From: Apoderus coryli
Lineage: Eukaryota; Arthropoda; Insecta; Coleoptera; Attelabidae
Reading direction: 5' to 3'
Assembly: GCA_911728435.2 (NCBI GenBank)
Contig: OU452205.1
Coordinates: forward strand, 12,840,260-12,904,259
Length of the DNA stretch: 64,000 nucleotides
In this document: positions 24,570-36,700 of the stretch, piece after piece
How the letters are laid out: every line of letters begins with the position of its first letter
Position numbering within the stretch: position 1 is the stretch's first letter
Program-made: the position numbers and the translations under genes
The notes under the pieces: model-generated
What the model was told of the DNA's origin: nothing
Databases searched by the model: none
Seen by the model: the letters and a program-made list of their open reading frames with translations, nothing else

Positions 24570-26200
24570 ATTTAAGGATATCTACTGAATATTTTTAATT
24601 AAGTAGTATCTTGCAGCTTAAATTTAGGGTGATTCACGATGAGTGTCCTACTCGTATTAGAAGATCTGCAGAACTCAAAAAGGGAACTTTATAAATTTAG
24701 TATGCGTACATTATAGGCGATACCCTAGGTTTTAAAAGTATATTTTCGTAAATGCAATTCAAGTTAATCGTAGAAAAATTAATGAATTGAACTTTATATC
24801 CTTTAGGGAATGAATAAAATAAGCTAAAAGTTATCATTGAAAACCTGTGGTAGATAGTAGCCGATGATTCATTTGCAATGAACTAATCATTTTATAGAAA
24901 GAAATACTGTGTTCAAAAAGGAATTAAACCGTAATTTTCCAGCTAAGCACATGGGTTCTATTTTTATATTAAAATGAAATTAGATGTATATATAGAAAAG
25001 AAAATATGGTAGGTACACATTTTTATTTTATTAAACATTTTTAAGTTACACTGGGATTATAATAATATATTTGAAAATTTTGAATATTATACATGCAATT
25101 TAAGAGAATATAAATTGTATAATGCTTACCTTAAAATATATAAAATAACTTTCAAATGTTTAATTAATTTCTAAACTCTATATTTTAGGCAAATATAGTT
25201 AATGTAATATATTATTTGATTGCGGGTATCTAAAATTAGAACCCCTACATAATCAAAACCAAAACAAATTTTAAATGATTTTACTTTTTTATTTCCGAAA
25301 CGTCAAAAATACAAATATGACAAATGACATTAAATTATGGAGTATGTATGCATGTAAGGCGTTCTCCTTCAACTGGTAATATCAGAAATTTTGACTCACC
25401 TGTTTGTCACACATGTGCTTGATATCTCTGGATTTTTACAAATTTGATTCAGCCCATTAAAAGTTGTAGAGTTTGACGGTCCTTTTATAAAGAAACTGCA
25501 ATCAGCCTAGCTGATTTGAGGTTGTAATCATCAGTAAAATGAGTAAAAACGAACAACAAAACGTTTGTCCATTCTAATCCTAGTTCCTCAATCCCGTTTT
25601 TGTAATTTTTGGCCCGTAGCTATGCACCGTCACAATCAATGAGATATTATACTAGAAATGGGGCGACCATATACAATATTATGCATCAGCGATGCGGAAT
25701 ACATTAGAAAGAGAAGTTTGAAACAAAGATAGAGCTAAAGTGGGTAGAAAATGTAACAAGTGCATTGTACTTACATGAAGAACATATTAATTTGCTTAAA
25801 AAAAATAGTTTTCATTAAAAATACTTGGAAATTGTTACTAATTTCGAAAGATATGACATTTAAAAATATTGGAAGGATATGATCTAGAAAAAAAACACAA
25901 ATTATGTATTTTCATTAACTTTTATCAAATTAACATGAGAATGAATATAAAAACGCCAACATTAATGGTTTTAGCCTTGGACTAGGTTCCTAGTCAAAGG
26001 TTTTAGACAATCGCATAAAGTGAGTCATTAGTGAGTAAACCTTCGATACTATCGTTAAAAATATAAATTTTATAAGTTGTCTTCCGCTGCACATTTTAAA
26101 ATTATTTTTTCTGTACATGGTGGCTTCCATTAACTCCACTGTGGGGTCATTTTCAGGATTACCTGACTGGGAAGCTTGTTTTGAAACTTAAAGAAAATTC
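24570..26200. other. Upstream of anoctamin coding start; nothing recognised
   Basis: AT-rich. The acceptor at 24560 means that a 5' exon and a promoter should exist somewhere to the right, but no convincing donor/promoter pair could be chosen by eye. Confidence 0.4.
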
Positions 26201-26207
26201 TGATTTT

Positions 26208-26508
26208 TTACAACCTATTTGTAATAAAACTATAAAACTTTGGAAAATCACCAACCTTATGTTGTATTACCTTCCGGACTACAGGGAGTCCTCGCTTTAA
26301 AAGTCCTCGGTTTTTGATTGTTTTGATTAAATGAGGAAAATCAAAATGAGATGGCACAGCAGTTTTCTTCAATACTCTGTTACCATGCAAATTTTTTCCA
26401 TAGTCCTCTGATGGAGACCATTAGGAACAGCAGTATTACTTGGTTTGTAACCATTTCTTCTAGTTGCTATTGCCCATAATTTCCTTAAATTTGGATCCTT
26501 TGGAAGCC
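26208..26508 (-). pseudogene. THAP-domain fragment
   Basis: After an acceptor-like AATAATAG, the minus strand reads LPKDPNLRKLWAIATRRNGY, then, with one frameshift, SEDYGKN and RVLKKTAVPSHFDFP. This is the middle and C-terminal part of a THAP zinc-finger domain (FPKDP..., W, SEDF, AVPT-F type), ending at a stop at 26208. The N-terminal CxxC exon and the second metal-binding Cys/His pair are lost or damaged. THAP domains occur in P-element-type transposases and in derived host genes, and this fragment cannot distinguish them. Confidence 0.55.
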
Positions 26509-26719
26509 TATTATAATAATATAAATATATGCTTGAAGCTTATGCTATATTTGAATGAATATTTCAACCATATAGAAATTATATGTACTTATGAAATTTT
26601 ATTTGAATATCTTTCTTCCATTTATGTGTACAATTTACCGCACTGCAGGTCTTTACCATTTTTAAAATAACTTAAACTACAAAAAGTTGTTGGAACTACA
26701 TGAAAATCCCATTTACCTA

Positions 26720-28547
26720 AACAGTAAACAAATGTCTTTTTACCCACTCTAGCCCTATCCTTGTCGTACACCTAGGGTATAGACAGTGAAATGTACGTAA
26801 CTGGCAGGGACGCGCAACACAACAAAACTGAGGCACAGCTAATACACACAGATGCCTATAGAGCAAAGATATCTCTACTGTAGAGATAACACCGTGGACG
26901 GGATGCGTTCTCTGTCTAACACACTGAGCAAACGGAGAAATCCAGCAGGTTTTTAAGTTTCTTTTAAGAAGCATACTATTTGCAATATTAATTATTTATA
27001 TTGCTTATCTTTGATAAATGGTTCACTGGATTTATTTTGGTACATACTTACATACCAACAAATACATGTCCCTATTATGTTCTTTGGAAATAAGAAAAGT
27101 GAGAAAGTATATTCGGAAATGGTATGTATAATTACTTAAATCAGAGATTGCCGAAAAATGCAGGAATAAGTAAATAAAATCAATAACAACTGATGAAACC
27201 TATACTTCCACTATTTATTCTAATAAAAAGAATTAATTACCTAATCAGTAGGTACGGAAAAGACACTTTACACACGTGTTGGCATAAATTTTTTTTTTTC
27301 ATACGAACGGTTCAAATTTGGCAAAAGTGTCGAAATATCTCCTCAAATATTTTAAAATAACTTATTAGCAGGAAAGAAGATGCATAATAGTAAATGTACC
27401 AAACAAAACATTTTTGTTAATATCCCGGTTTTTTTCAAACAAATGAACCGCAAATATGTACCAAGTTTGTACATACACATTGTAAAAATCGTGCGGCAAA
27501 GTAACTTTATGTGCACTTTTCCAAACGCTCGTAGGAAAAACATTTTACAAAACAGTCAAAATTAACAATTTTTAAATAAAATAAGTTTTGACATTTTTTG
27601 CCTAACGGTGGCTGTTTGGCCATGTAATTCAAAATTTTTCAATCTAGTGAAATGAGACATCCTACATTTCAAAAACATATTTGAAATTTTTCTCATAATT
27701 TGAATTTTGTGCAGTTCTTCAGCAAGGAATTCTTGAATTGTTGGGTGAGCTGACACAAAATAATTGATCTGAGATGAAAAATATCTAATACCTCTATTAA
27801 CTACAATTTTTTTATTGTTTACTTGATTTTTTAACACTAAAAATATACAAAAGCGTAGAATTTGATATAGCATATAACTGCCATTTACAGATATGTCAGA
27901 CTGCAACAGAATCCCGTCCATAGAATTGTGTCGCACTCATACAAATGTGGCACAATGCTGCTGCACCTCATTCCACAGATCTATTCTAGATCTGTGCCTC
28001 ATTCTTATTCGCGGCCATTCCAGTTACGTAGTATAAATTTCAGTGGGTATAGAATTAAAGCATACGTTAATTTCCTGTTGTGCCGAGCCAATGGGAATCT
28101 TCGTGCGCGCGTCTGGTTGCCGTAAGACGGGTTTATATAGCATAATCATAAATACATTGTCTTTATAGAGACTGATAAATAATATAAACATAACTTTAAA
28201 TCTACCTAGTCGTAAGTGTAAATTAACAAATTAGAATGTCCATTATAACAAAACGCAAAATGTGTATTAAGAAATTCAGCTGTACTCTCTCTAAAACTCA
28301 AAATTAGATACATGCGCTTATATATTATTGTTTAAACTATTTTAATAATTATGCTTATGTTGTATAAACATAAATAATTATTTTTACATTATCCTTAAAG
28401 TAAATTATATACTCATATACATTTATTGGGGTTTTTGTCACAATTTCGATCTAAAACTTCTCTATTCTCCTGTGCTCTTCAGAATTCCTAAAATTTAATA
28501 TTGTTTCTTTAATACTTACGCTATATGAATATTGACCACAGAAATCT

Positions 28548-28550
<3 letters not shown>
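26720..28550. other. No gene recognised
   Basis: AT-rich DNA with chance ORFs on both strands and no family motif, splice chain or inverted-repeat element that I can support. Confidence 0.4.

Positions 28551-28551
<1 letters not shown>

Positions 28552-28585
<34 letters not shown>
28552..28585. repeat. (TA)n microsatellite
   Basis: Uninterrupted TA repeat. Confidence 0.9.
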
Positions 28586-28587
<2 letters not shown>

Positions 28588-28969
28588 TCTAGAATGATAA
28601 TCCCGTAGTACAAAAATGTAACCAAAAGTGTAGAGCTGTCCATAATGCGCATGATCACCAGTAACTTATTTTTCAACAGGACCGGCTTTGATTAAATGTA
28701 ATATTACTGAGTACATATAAAATATAAGATTTCTATGATATTGACCAAATGTGGGATAATTAGTGTGCAAGAAAAAGTTCTCATCATTTGTACAGATGGG
28801 ACACATCTTGTATTTCGTTAGCTCTTGTCCTGACCTATAATTCACAGTGGAAGTTCCTCAAGACTTGGTGTATAGATACCATACACCAAAATTCAAATAG
28901 TATAAATGATAGGAAAGATTTAAAAATTGGTGTTTTCGGTAATTTTATATGTAAATAAGTAGTTTTAAA

Positions 28970-29230
28970 AAAATGTCTGTCTGTATTCACGATAACTCAA
29001 AAACCACATAACATATTTTCACCAAATTTGATACATGATATGTCTAGGTGCTGATTAACTTTTAGGAAACATTGAGCGTAGGCAAGGGGTTGAAGAAGGG
29101 TTAAAAAATTGAAAAAATTCATAATTCTTAAACTTATCTGAAATATTGAATAATTTTTCATTTAATTGTGTAATATACTATAACATAAAACATTAACCAT
29201 AAAAACTCATTTTATTTTACGTTAACATTC
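28970..29230 (+). repeat. Dispersed repeat with GTCTGTCTGT and a tandem-repeat-related tail
   Basis: It starts near TGTCTGTCTGTATTCACGAT. The part at 29110-29190 (TTCTTAAACTTATCTGAAAT, then GAATAATTTTTCAT) closely resembles the repeat unit at 35597-35740. It is a degenerate dispersed repeat, family unknown. Confidence 0.4.
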
Positions 29231-29689
29231 AAAGAGATTGAATTTTTAATAACGGACCTACTTATATCAATACAAAAGGTCAGAGGCAAAGTAAATATTT
29301 TTTTGTATATAGAAGTTCAAGTTTCAATTTGTTTTTAAATGCTTAAATAGGTACACCTATACCCATATATTATTCGATTGTGCTAATACGATTCATTGTT
29401 TTAATAAAATCAAGTCATATTTAGGTAGTCGTATTCAACAATTATTAAGAATGGTCGGTTACTAGTTAAATGAAATAAATATAGTTATAGTTTCTTATAT
29501 TTATAGTAGGTACCTACCTACTTGGCTCTAGTGCTTATTCAAATCATCCACAATTATAATGGTAAGAGTAGTAGTAGAGTACTTCTCAAAATTTAGTTTA
29601 TTATAGATATTCCTACTTAATAAAAGTTGTGTAAATTTTAGTACCTAGGTATAAAACTACATTTAATTGAAAATTCACTACCCCCGCTC

Positions 29690-30170
29690 GGGTAAAAGTA
29701 GCTTCGTCAGTCCACAATATTTTTTCCAAAAATTGGTTGTCATTGTTATATGAATCTAGAAACCAAGTACAAAACACTAACCTTCTTTCACGATCTCCAG
29801 GTTCAAGATTTTGTACTGGTTGTAGGTGAAAAACCCTTCACCAGTCTGCGTTGAGCGTGCGCCATACAGTAGACTGTGATATTTGCAGTTGACGTGCAGC
29901 TCTTCGTGTACTTATTGTACTATTATTATCAAACAGTCGTAAAACATTATTGTTTCTCCTCCGAAATCTATTTGCACGGTAGGTATTGATCATTACTATC
30001 TTGCAATCCATAAGTACACAATTTCGAATGTGTATTAATAAATACCTTGTAATTAGGCAATCTTCACCTTGGAAAGCGTCTTGCATATTCGCACACAGCC
30101 ATTCTGGCATTACCATTACAGTATCCATACACAAAATGAATATCTCCATATTCTTGATTTGTAAAGAAAT
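29690..30170 (-). pseudogene. Tc1/mariner-type transposase relic
   Basis: The minus strand reads NNSTISTRRAARQLQISQST followed by VWRTLNADW, the second helix-turn-helix of insect DDE transposases. Frameshifted segments further on read NLEPGDRERR and ILWTDEATFTRAG, around the second catalytic Asp. A terminal-repeat-like AATCACCCTGTATATG at 30744-30760 may be one end of the element. Multiple frameshifts make it non-functional. Confidence 0.6.
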
Positions 30171-31528
30171 GTGGCCTTTTTATTGAGTTTAAAAGACACT
30201 ACTGTACAATTGTTATAACATGCAACAATATCTGTTTAAATATTTATTGACATGTACAAAATGTCAAACATTTTTGACACCGGCCTACTTGTAAAAAACT
30301 CACATCGAGATAATAATAATTTTCCTGTACTGATCACAAAATTTTAAAATCGATTTTACTCGATAACCGTACATTTTATCAATATCACATAAGAATATCT
30401 TTTTTACGTGTATATGTTAGATTTTTCTGGGCTCAAACTTGCAAAAAAAGATTGCATAAAAGAGTTAGGGTAGATTTCCACCCCCGTACCCCCCATTTAC
30501 CCGCCCCTGATGTTTTTTTTTAATAAACCTAACATCTGTTGACAGAGATTTTAAAAAAGTAACCAAAATGTCATTACGATATCTGAAACGTTTCGGAAAT
30601 AAATGAATAAAACCACCATCAGGGTGGTACCTTTAACACTCTGTATCTCGATAACAAAACATTTGTGAACCTATGTTAATATGAAGTTCTTTTCATGTTT
30701 TCATAAGTAGAATCTCCTGTTTGAGTTTGATCCTTAAAAACTGAATCACCCTGTATATGTTCGATGCTTTTATATTTATTCACCATCTAGGTACCTATAA
30801 ATATTATGAAAGAAAAAGTTCTCTACCTTACCTTTTCGCAATCTAAATTTGCAATTACCTAATTGTTTACAAGAAAAGGAACTTGGTAACATTTTTGATT
30901 TGATAAGTATTAATAAATTTCGAATTCGAATTAATTAAATTTGTTTTTGTAACTTTGAAAGGTATTTTTAAACTCACTTCTCAAGATCAAAATATGGCAT
31001 GTAGCTAAGTTGAGTTAAATTAACTTGTTTTCTGTCTACCTTATTTTGGGACACCCTGAATAACATAACTTAATGACATATTTCTGGTGCTATATCACAC
31101 TAGAGATAATAAAATTCATTATAAACAAGTAAGTAGGTGAAATTATATTGCAGATGAAATAGAAATGTCTAAATAAGCGCAGTAGGAAGGAAGTAGTGCT
31201 TATTTTATGAGGTACCTATACAACAGCGGTGTACCGAGGAATTCTTTCCGCGTAACAAGGGGTTTTCACTTAATGTACAGAAATTTTTAAAGGTATACCT
31301 ATGTACTCTAGTGTTCAATCGGAAAAAAATATGAATATTTTGTAGAGGTTAGTTGTTCTCTTTATGTGCTATTATTTCTTGCATTATTTTACATTTTAAG
31401 AGGCAGGTGTCATTAACCGAATACATACATTTCTACTTTTGTAACAAAGTTTACATATAATTATAAAATCTTATAATTTTGAAAAGGTATAGTATATAGT
31501 AGGTAGTAGATAAAGCTTATAATACATT

Positions 31529-32737
31529 TTGTGCTCTTTCGGAATTTACGAAACAGAAATTTTGGAGAGGGCTGTTGAGATTCAGATGACACAATATATT
31601 GCAAATAACCGCATATTTCCAGAAAATCAGTCCGGTTTTCCATCGGGATATAGGACAACATCGGCCCTTTTAAATGTATCTGACGATATCTTGAGACAAC
31701 TGGACCAAAACCGAGTGGCTAATAGATATGTCCAAGGCTTTAGACAAAGTTAACCACAAACTACTATTGGCTAAATTACAATAGTTTGGAATTGAAAATT
31801 CCAGTTTGAAATTTTTTAAGTCGTACCTGAAAATCGACAACAGCTAGTGCGAACAAGTTGCGGTGTATCCGAAATGGCCTTAGTTAAATCAGGAGTACCA
31901 CAAGGTGCTATTTTAGCGCCCATTTTATTTTAAATCTACACCTCAGATATCCACAAATGTGTTAAATGTTCTACACTAATATTCATACGCAGATGATCTA
32001 CAGATAATGACGCATTTTGAACCTGATGCTTATGATGAGGCTAATCGAAATATAAATGAGGATCTACAACAAATCCATACATATTGCACGAGACATAATA
32101 TGACAATAAATGCAACTAAAACAAAAGCGCTACTGTATGCGTCGAAACTTGTTCATGAGGACCGGAAAACTACATTCATATAAAGCTGAACAATGTTGTA
32201 CCCTTTTACACAATTGCCAAGAATTTAGGTGTTTTGCTCGACAGCGAAATGAGATTTCATAATTATGTAAACAGTTTAGTTCAAAGAGCATTTGCAAATC
32301 GACAAATCTTAAACTTCAAAGTTAGGAAAAAACTCTGCGAAAGTGTCATTGTTCCTATACTTACATACGGCTTAATAGTTTATTACCCCCGTTTGGACTT
32401 TTTACATAGGCAGAAACTACAAAAAATATTAAATACATGTTGTAGATTCATCTATGCTATTGGGAAATTTGAGCACATATCTGCAAAATATATGGCACTC
32501 AGATGGCTTAATGTAGAGAATACGCATAAGAGTTTTTTGCTATCTTTTGTAAATAGATTAATTGCTAAAAAAATTTCGGAATACCTAATAAGCAAACTGA
32601 TACCTAGACACCAGGTGAGACAGCGTAGCCTGAGATCTGACGACTGACTACATCTTCCAGCATGTAGCACTGCGTTGTTTCGTAGGACCTTCACTTACAA
32701 TGCTGTGAAGTTATATAATAATTATATAATAAATTAA
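31529..32737 (+). pseudogene. Non-LTR retrotransposon reverse transcriptase, frameshifted
   Basis: In order: ILERAVEIQMTQYIANN, NQSGFPSGYRTTSALLNVSD, a catalytic region with MSKAFDKVNHKLL-type sequence at about 31725, SGVPQGAILAPILF at about 31890, YADDLQIMTHFEPDAYDEAN at about 31986, NLGVLLDSEMRFHNYVNSLV, and a C-terminal part to SDD/LPACSTALFRRTF. At least two frameshifts and a stop in the FxIYTSDI region break it. The 5' end (endonuclease, ORF1) is absent. CR1/Jockey-like. Confidence 0.8.
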
Positions 32738-33089
32738 TACATAAATGCTTACACTGGTCATACAAAATTAAAAAGGTCAAAATATAACATCACAAATTAT
32801 TATCAAAAACAAACAAGTACACAACATGTAAAAAACCGAGTAAAAAACAAATTCATGTAAAAAATAAAATTTACAAGTACACACAAAACATATAAATATA
32901 AAAAAAAAATATTTATTTATTTATTTCTGTGTTAATACATAAATGCTTACACTGGTCATAAAAAATTAAAAAGGTCAAAATAAAACATCACAAATTATTT
33001 ACAAAAACAAACAAATACACAATATGTAAAAAACAAATTCATGTAAAAAATAAAAATTTATTTATTTATTTAAATAAATAAATAAATAT
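32738..33089 (+). repeat. Tandemly duplicated LINE 3' UTR
   Basis: TTAATACATAAATGCTTACA followed by about 190 nt occurs at about 32735 and again at about 32931, each copy ending in a TTTATTTATTTATTT tail. It follows directly on the RT pseudogene, so it is probably a duplicated 3' end of the same LINE, or two nested 3'-end insertions. Confidence 0.7.
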
Positions 33090-33700
33090 TGTGATTTGAA
33101 AGAACATTTTCAATTCTAACAAATATTTTGAAAACAGCCGTTGAAAACAATGACTATCTACTTCCTACCTATATCGCACAGTTTCCGCGATTATCCCGTC
33201 ATCAGTGTTGCCTTATTTTTTCTTATTTAAAAAAGCTTGAGATTTTATTACATTTCTGTTTAAAATTGTATTATAATCAAATTTGTTGAATTGCGCCCTT
33301 AATATAAGTTATAGAATGGAAGTTTTGGCAATTTTATTTAATTTTGTTCTACATCGACAATTTAATCCATTCCATAGGTTTAGTAAAGACACCAGAAATC
33401 ATTTTGACTATAGGTAGATGCATAACTGTTCGTCTACACAGCTTTCTTATTCAATTATTATTAAATAAACAGTCGGTTGCTGGCATGCTCCGATGTAGTT
33501 AGTTAATAAAGAGAAAATTTCTTTTTGTCTCGATAAAACTTTTACTTATATTATTGACGCTGTATTGAAACGATATATACCTATTTTATATTAAGCAATA
33601 GGTACCTACTCGGATTTTTTTATTTTCGGTAAGTCATTTTTGTTATTTAAACATTTGATATTTAAACTTCTTATAAATTTATATCAAGAGAACGTTTGAA

Positions 33701-33712
33701 ATGCCTTCTCAG
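33701..33712 (+). CDS. Candidate first coding exon of CRAL-TRIO A
   Basis: ATGCCTTCTCAG (MPSQ) is followed by GTCTGT, a weak donor. Joined in phase to the acceptor at 34043 it adds ten codons before the ATG at 34062. The paralogue on the other strand also gains exactly ten codons from an exon starting MPDQ. Without this exon, translation would start at 34062. Confidence 0.4.
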
Positions 33713-36700
33713 GTCTGTATCAAATAATTACGTATTGTTAAAAAAATGTATTCTATTGTATTTCATTCTTGAGAATGAGTGATAAATAAATATCTTTAAA
33801 ATCAGCCACAAATATCTACGTATGCATGTTTCGAGTGTGCAACACGCATCATCAGTATAGTTACCTATATATTATGTCTTAATTTAAAGTGAAGAATATA
33901 TTAATAATTATATATTTAAGATTAATAAGTTTGTGATATAGCGCACATTTTATATGTATATCGTCTGCAACAAAAAAAAACTACACAAATTTGTCTGAAT
34001 TACATATTTAGGGTAATTGGTTTATGACAACTTATTTTTTTAGGCTTCAAATTCTAATAAAATGGTTCTGTGCGTCGAAGTGGGAAACGACGGGGTACCG
34101 TACGTTCAATTAGGCGAGTACCAATTTCGATTAGAATTGGAAGAATTGGAAGGAAAGTACAAGAATAGAGCAGAGATAGAGTTGTGTGAATTCCCTGATA
34201 ACGTAGAGGAGGGACTGGCAAAAATGAGGCAATTGATTGAAGGTACAAATTAGGAGCGTTTTATTTTAATAATTTCACATCAAAGAAACCGAATTTTCTT
34301 TCTGAAGCTTCCTATAGTGCGTTCGTAAGTACTTATACGTATTGTTTGTAATGTCACTGTTGTTTTATATTTCTGTGTTGTCATCAATATTGTTGTTGAT
34401 ATTCGATGAAGAAAGATTAACAAACTTCTCTGTCTCTGCTGATGCTATTCTTTTTCTGCTACTACTACTACTTAATCAATAGAACCCAATATGTTTTTTA
34501 TAATGGCTTCAGTTCATGAACATATATGGCAAAATCTTGTGTACCCCAAGGCTCCAATCTAGCTCCATTGTTATTCCTACTATACCGGGTCGGGCAGTAC
34601 ATACTCCTCGGTCTCTCATAGCCTAACAAAATTGAAATTGCAAATTTTTACGTGGGTGTATGTAGATCTACCAGGAGCATTTAACAAAAATGTTTTTAAA
34701 TATACCGGGTGTCCCAGAAAAGTGTGGCATATCAAAGTTATCTTTTTTTAAATGGAACACCCAGTATTTTTTTGATTTTTTGAAGACTTTGTATAAAATA
34801 ATTGATACATATTTAGATAGAGCCCTAAAAGGCAAAGTCAACGATATACAAGGTGTCTCAAAATTGTACGGCAATATTTCTACTGTGTACATATTACCTT
34901 ATGTTCCAATCGTCGCAGTTGACAGGCGTAACTTTTGGGGGGGCTGTAATGGTCTTTTTTCCCCAGTATTTCTATCGGTACTTTTTTCTAATAAATAGAT
35001 AGAAAACTGAAACACCCATTTATTCTACAGAGATAAGGTATTCTTGTGAAAACGTTGTAAAGTGAAAGTTTTCAGTGTAATTTGCAATTTAATGTTGACG
35101 TGTTTATTAGTTTTGCAAAGTAATTGTCCAAAATACCCTCAAAAAAGTACTCTCAACTTGACATTATTTGAAGGATCTTTAGGAACATATCTTTAAAAAT
35201 TCAAAATGCATTAATAAAATAAAAACCAAAAAATATGACAAAATTAGGTGTAATAATCAAGACAAAAGTATATGGAGAGGAAATTACCACCATTGAAGAA
35301 TTAAGGGAGAAAATAATTAATGAATGCACATTTCTACAAAATATTGGCCACGTATTAAATAGGCTAATGTTTAATTTAAATAAAAGGTTAAATGTATGTA
35401 TTCATGAGAGCGGCCTAAACCTAAAATATTGAACATAAAATATTAGACCACATTGGCGTTCGAAAATAGTGTCAAATGAGGTAAAAAAGATTAAAAAAAA
35501 ACGTATTTCTTAAACATAGCAGAAATATTAACTAGTTATTTATAGTTTTTATAGAATATAACCTATAAAATGTGTCATAAATAACTTACTTTCATAGGCG
35601 TTCGTAAATAGTGGAAAAGGGGTCAAAACATAAAAAAAATATATATTTCCTAAACTTATTCGAAATACGGAATAATTTTTCATAGTTGTGATACAATATA
35701 AGCTAATAAATATTCCATAAAAGAATTGGTTCACACAGGCGTTCGAAAATAGTCTAAGAAAGTAAAGTACCTACCTATAGTGATTTTGGAATGATGACGT
35801 GTGGTGTGCCGCAGGGAACGGTTTTAGGGCCAATATTTTTTATTATTTACATGAATAGCATCCTTACCGGATCATCCAGTGGAAGCATTATAAGCTTTGC
35901 AGATGACACTGCAGTTTTTTATAAAGGAAATTCTTGGGAAGAACTGAAAGAAAGTGCGGAAGTCGATTTAAAACATATCAGAAGCATTTTTGACTATAAA
36001 AAATTAACAATAAATTACTCGAAAACATGTTTCTTACCCTTGACATCATATACGTCGCATCTGCCAAAGTTTAATAAACTCGATATAACTCAGGATAATA
36101 ATGGGATAACGATCAAATCGGTTACATCCATAAAATATCTCGGGATATATATATATATAGTCATTTACGATGGGGCACACAAGTACAAAATGTACACAAA
36201 AAACTAAGATTCCTAATACATAAAGTTAGAGAATTAAAATGTATCTTAAAAGAAAAAGAATTAATAATCATTTATAAGGCTCTTGTGGAATCAATTCTTA
36301 GATCCGATTCAGCGTTTACAAAATCGCATACTAAAAATTAGATTTAAAAAACCATTTCTTTACCCAACTGATCTTTTATATAAGGAGACAAAATTTTTTA
36401 GTATTAGCAAAGATTAATCTTGTGTAGATTAATCTTTGGTATTAGACAGTTGTACTCTCACATTACCTTATGTAAATTTCATAAAAGTCGATCACAACAT
36501 GCTAAAATTCTACACCGCTATAATACACGAATAAAATCAAATTTCAAAGAATCTCGAGCCAGAAAGACAATAGGACAAAGATTTTACAATTACATAGCCC
36601 GCCACAAAAGATAAAACGCGTAATTCATTTAGAAAATATACGGTTACATGGATTTATGAAAACACAAATAAAATTAATGAAGTAATTTCATAGTGTTTTT

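Noticed and set aside
26717..26974. 85-codon Cys-rich minus-strand ORF next to the THAP fragment as its missing zinc-binding exon
   Set aside because: The cysteines do not follow the THAP CxxC...CxxH spacing, and no donor in the required phase was seen.
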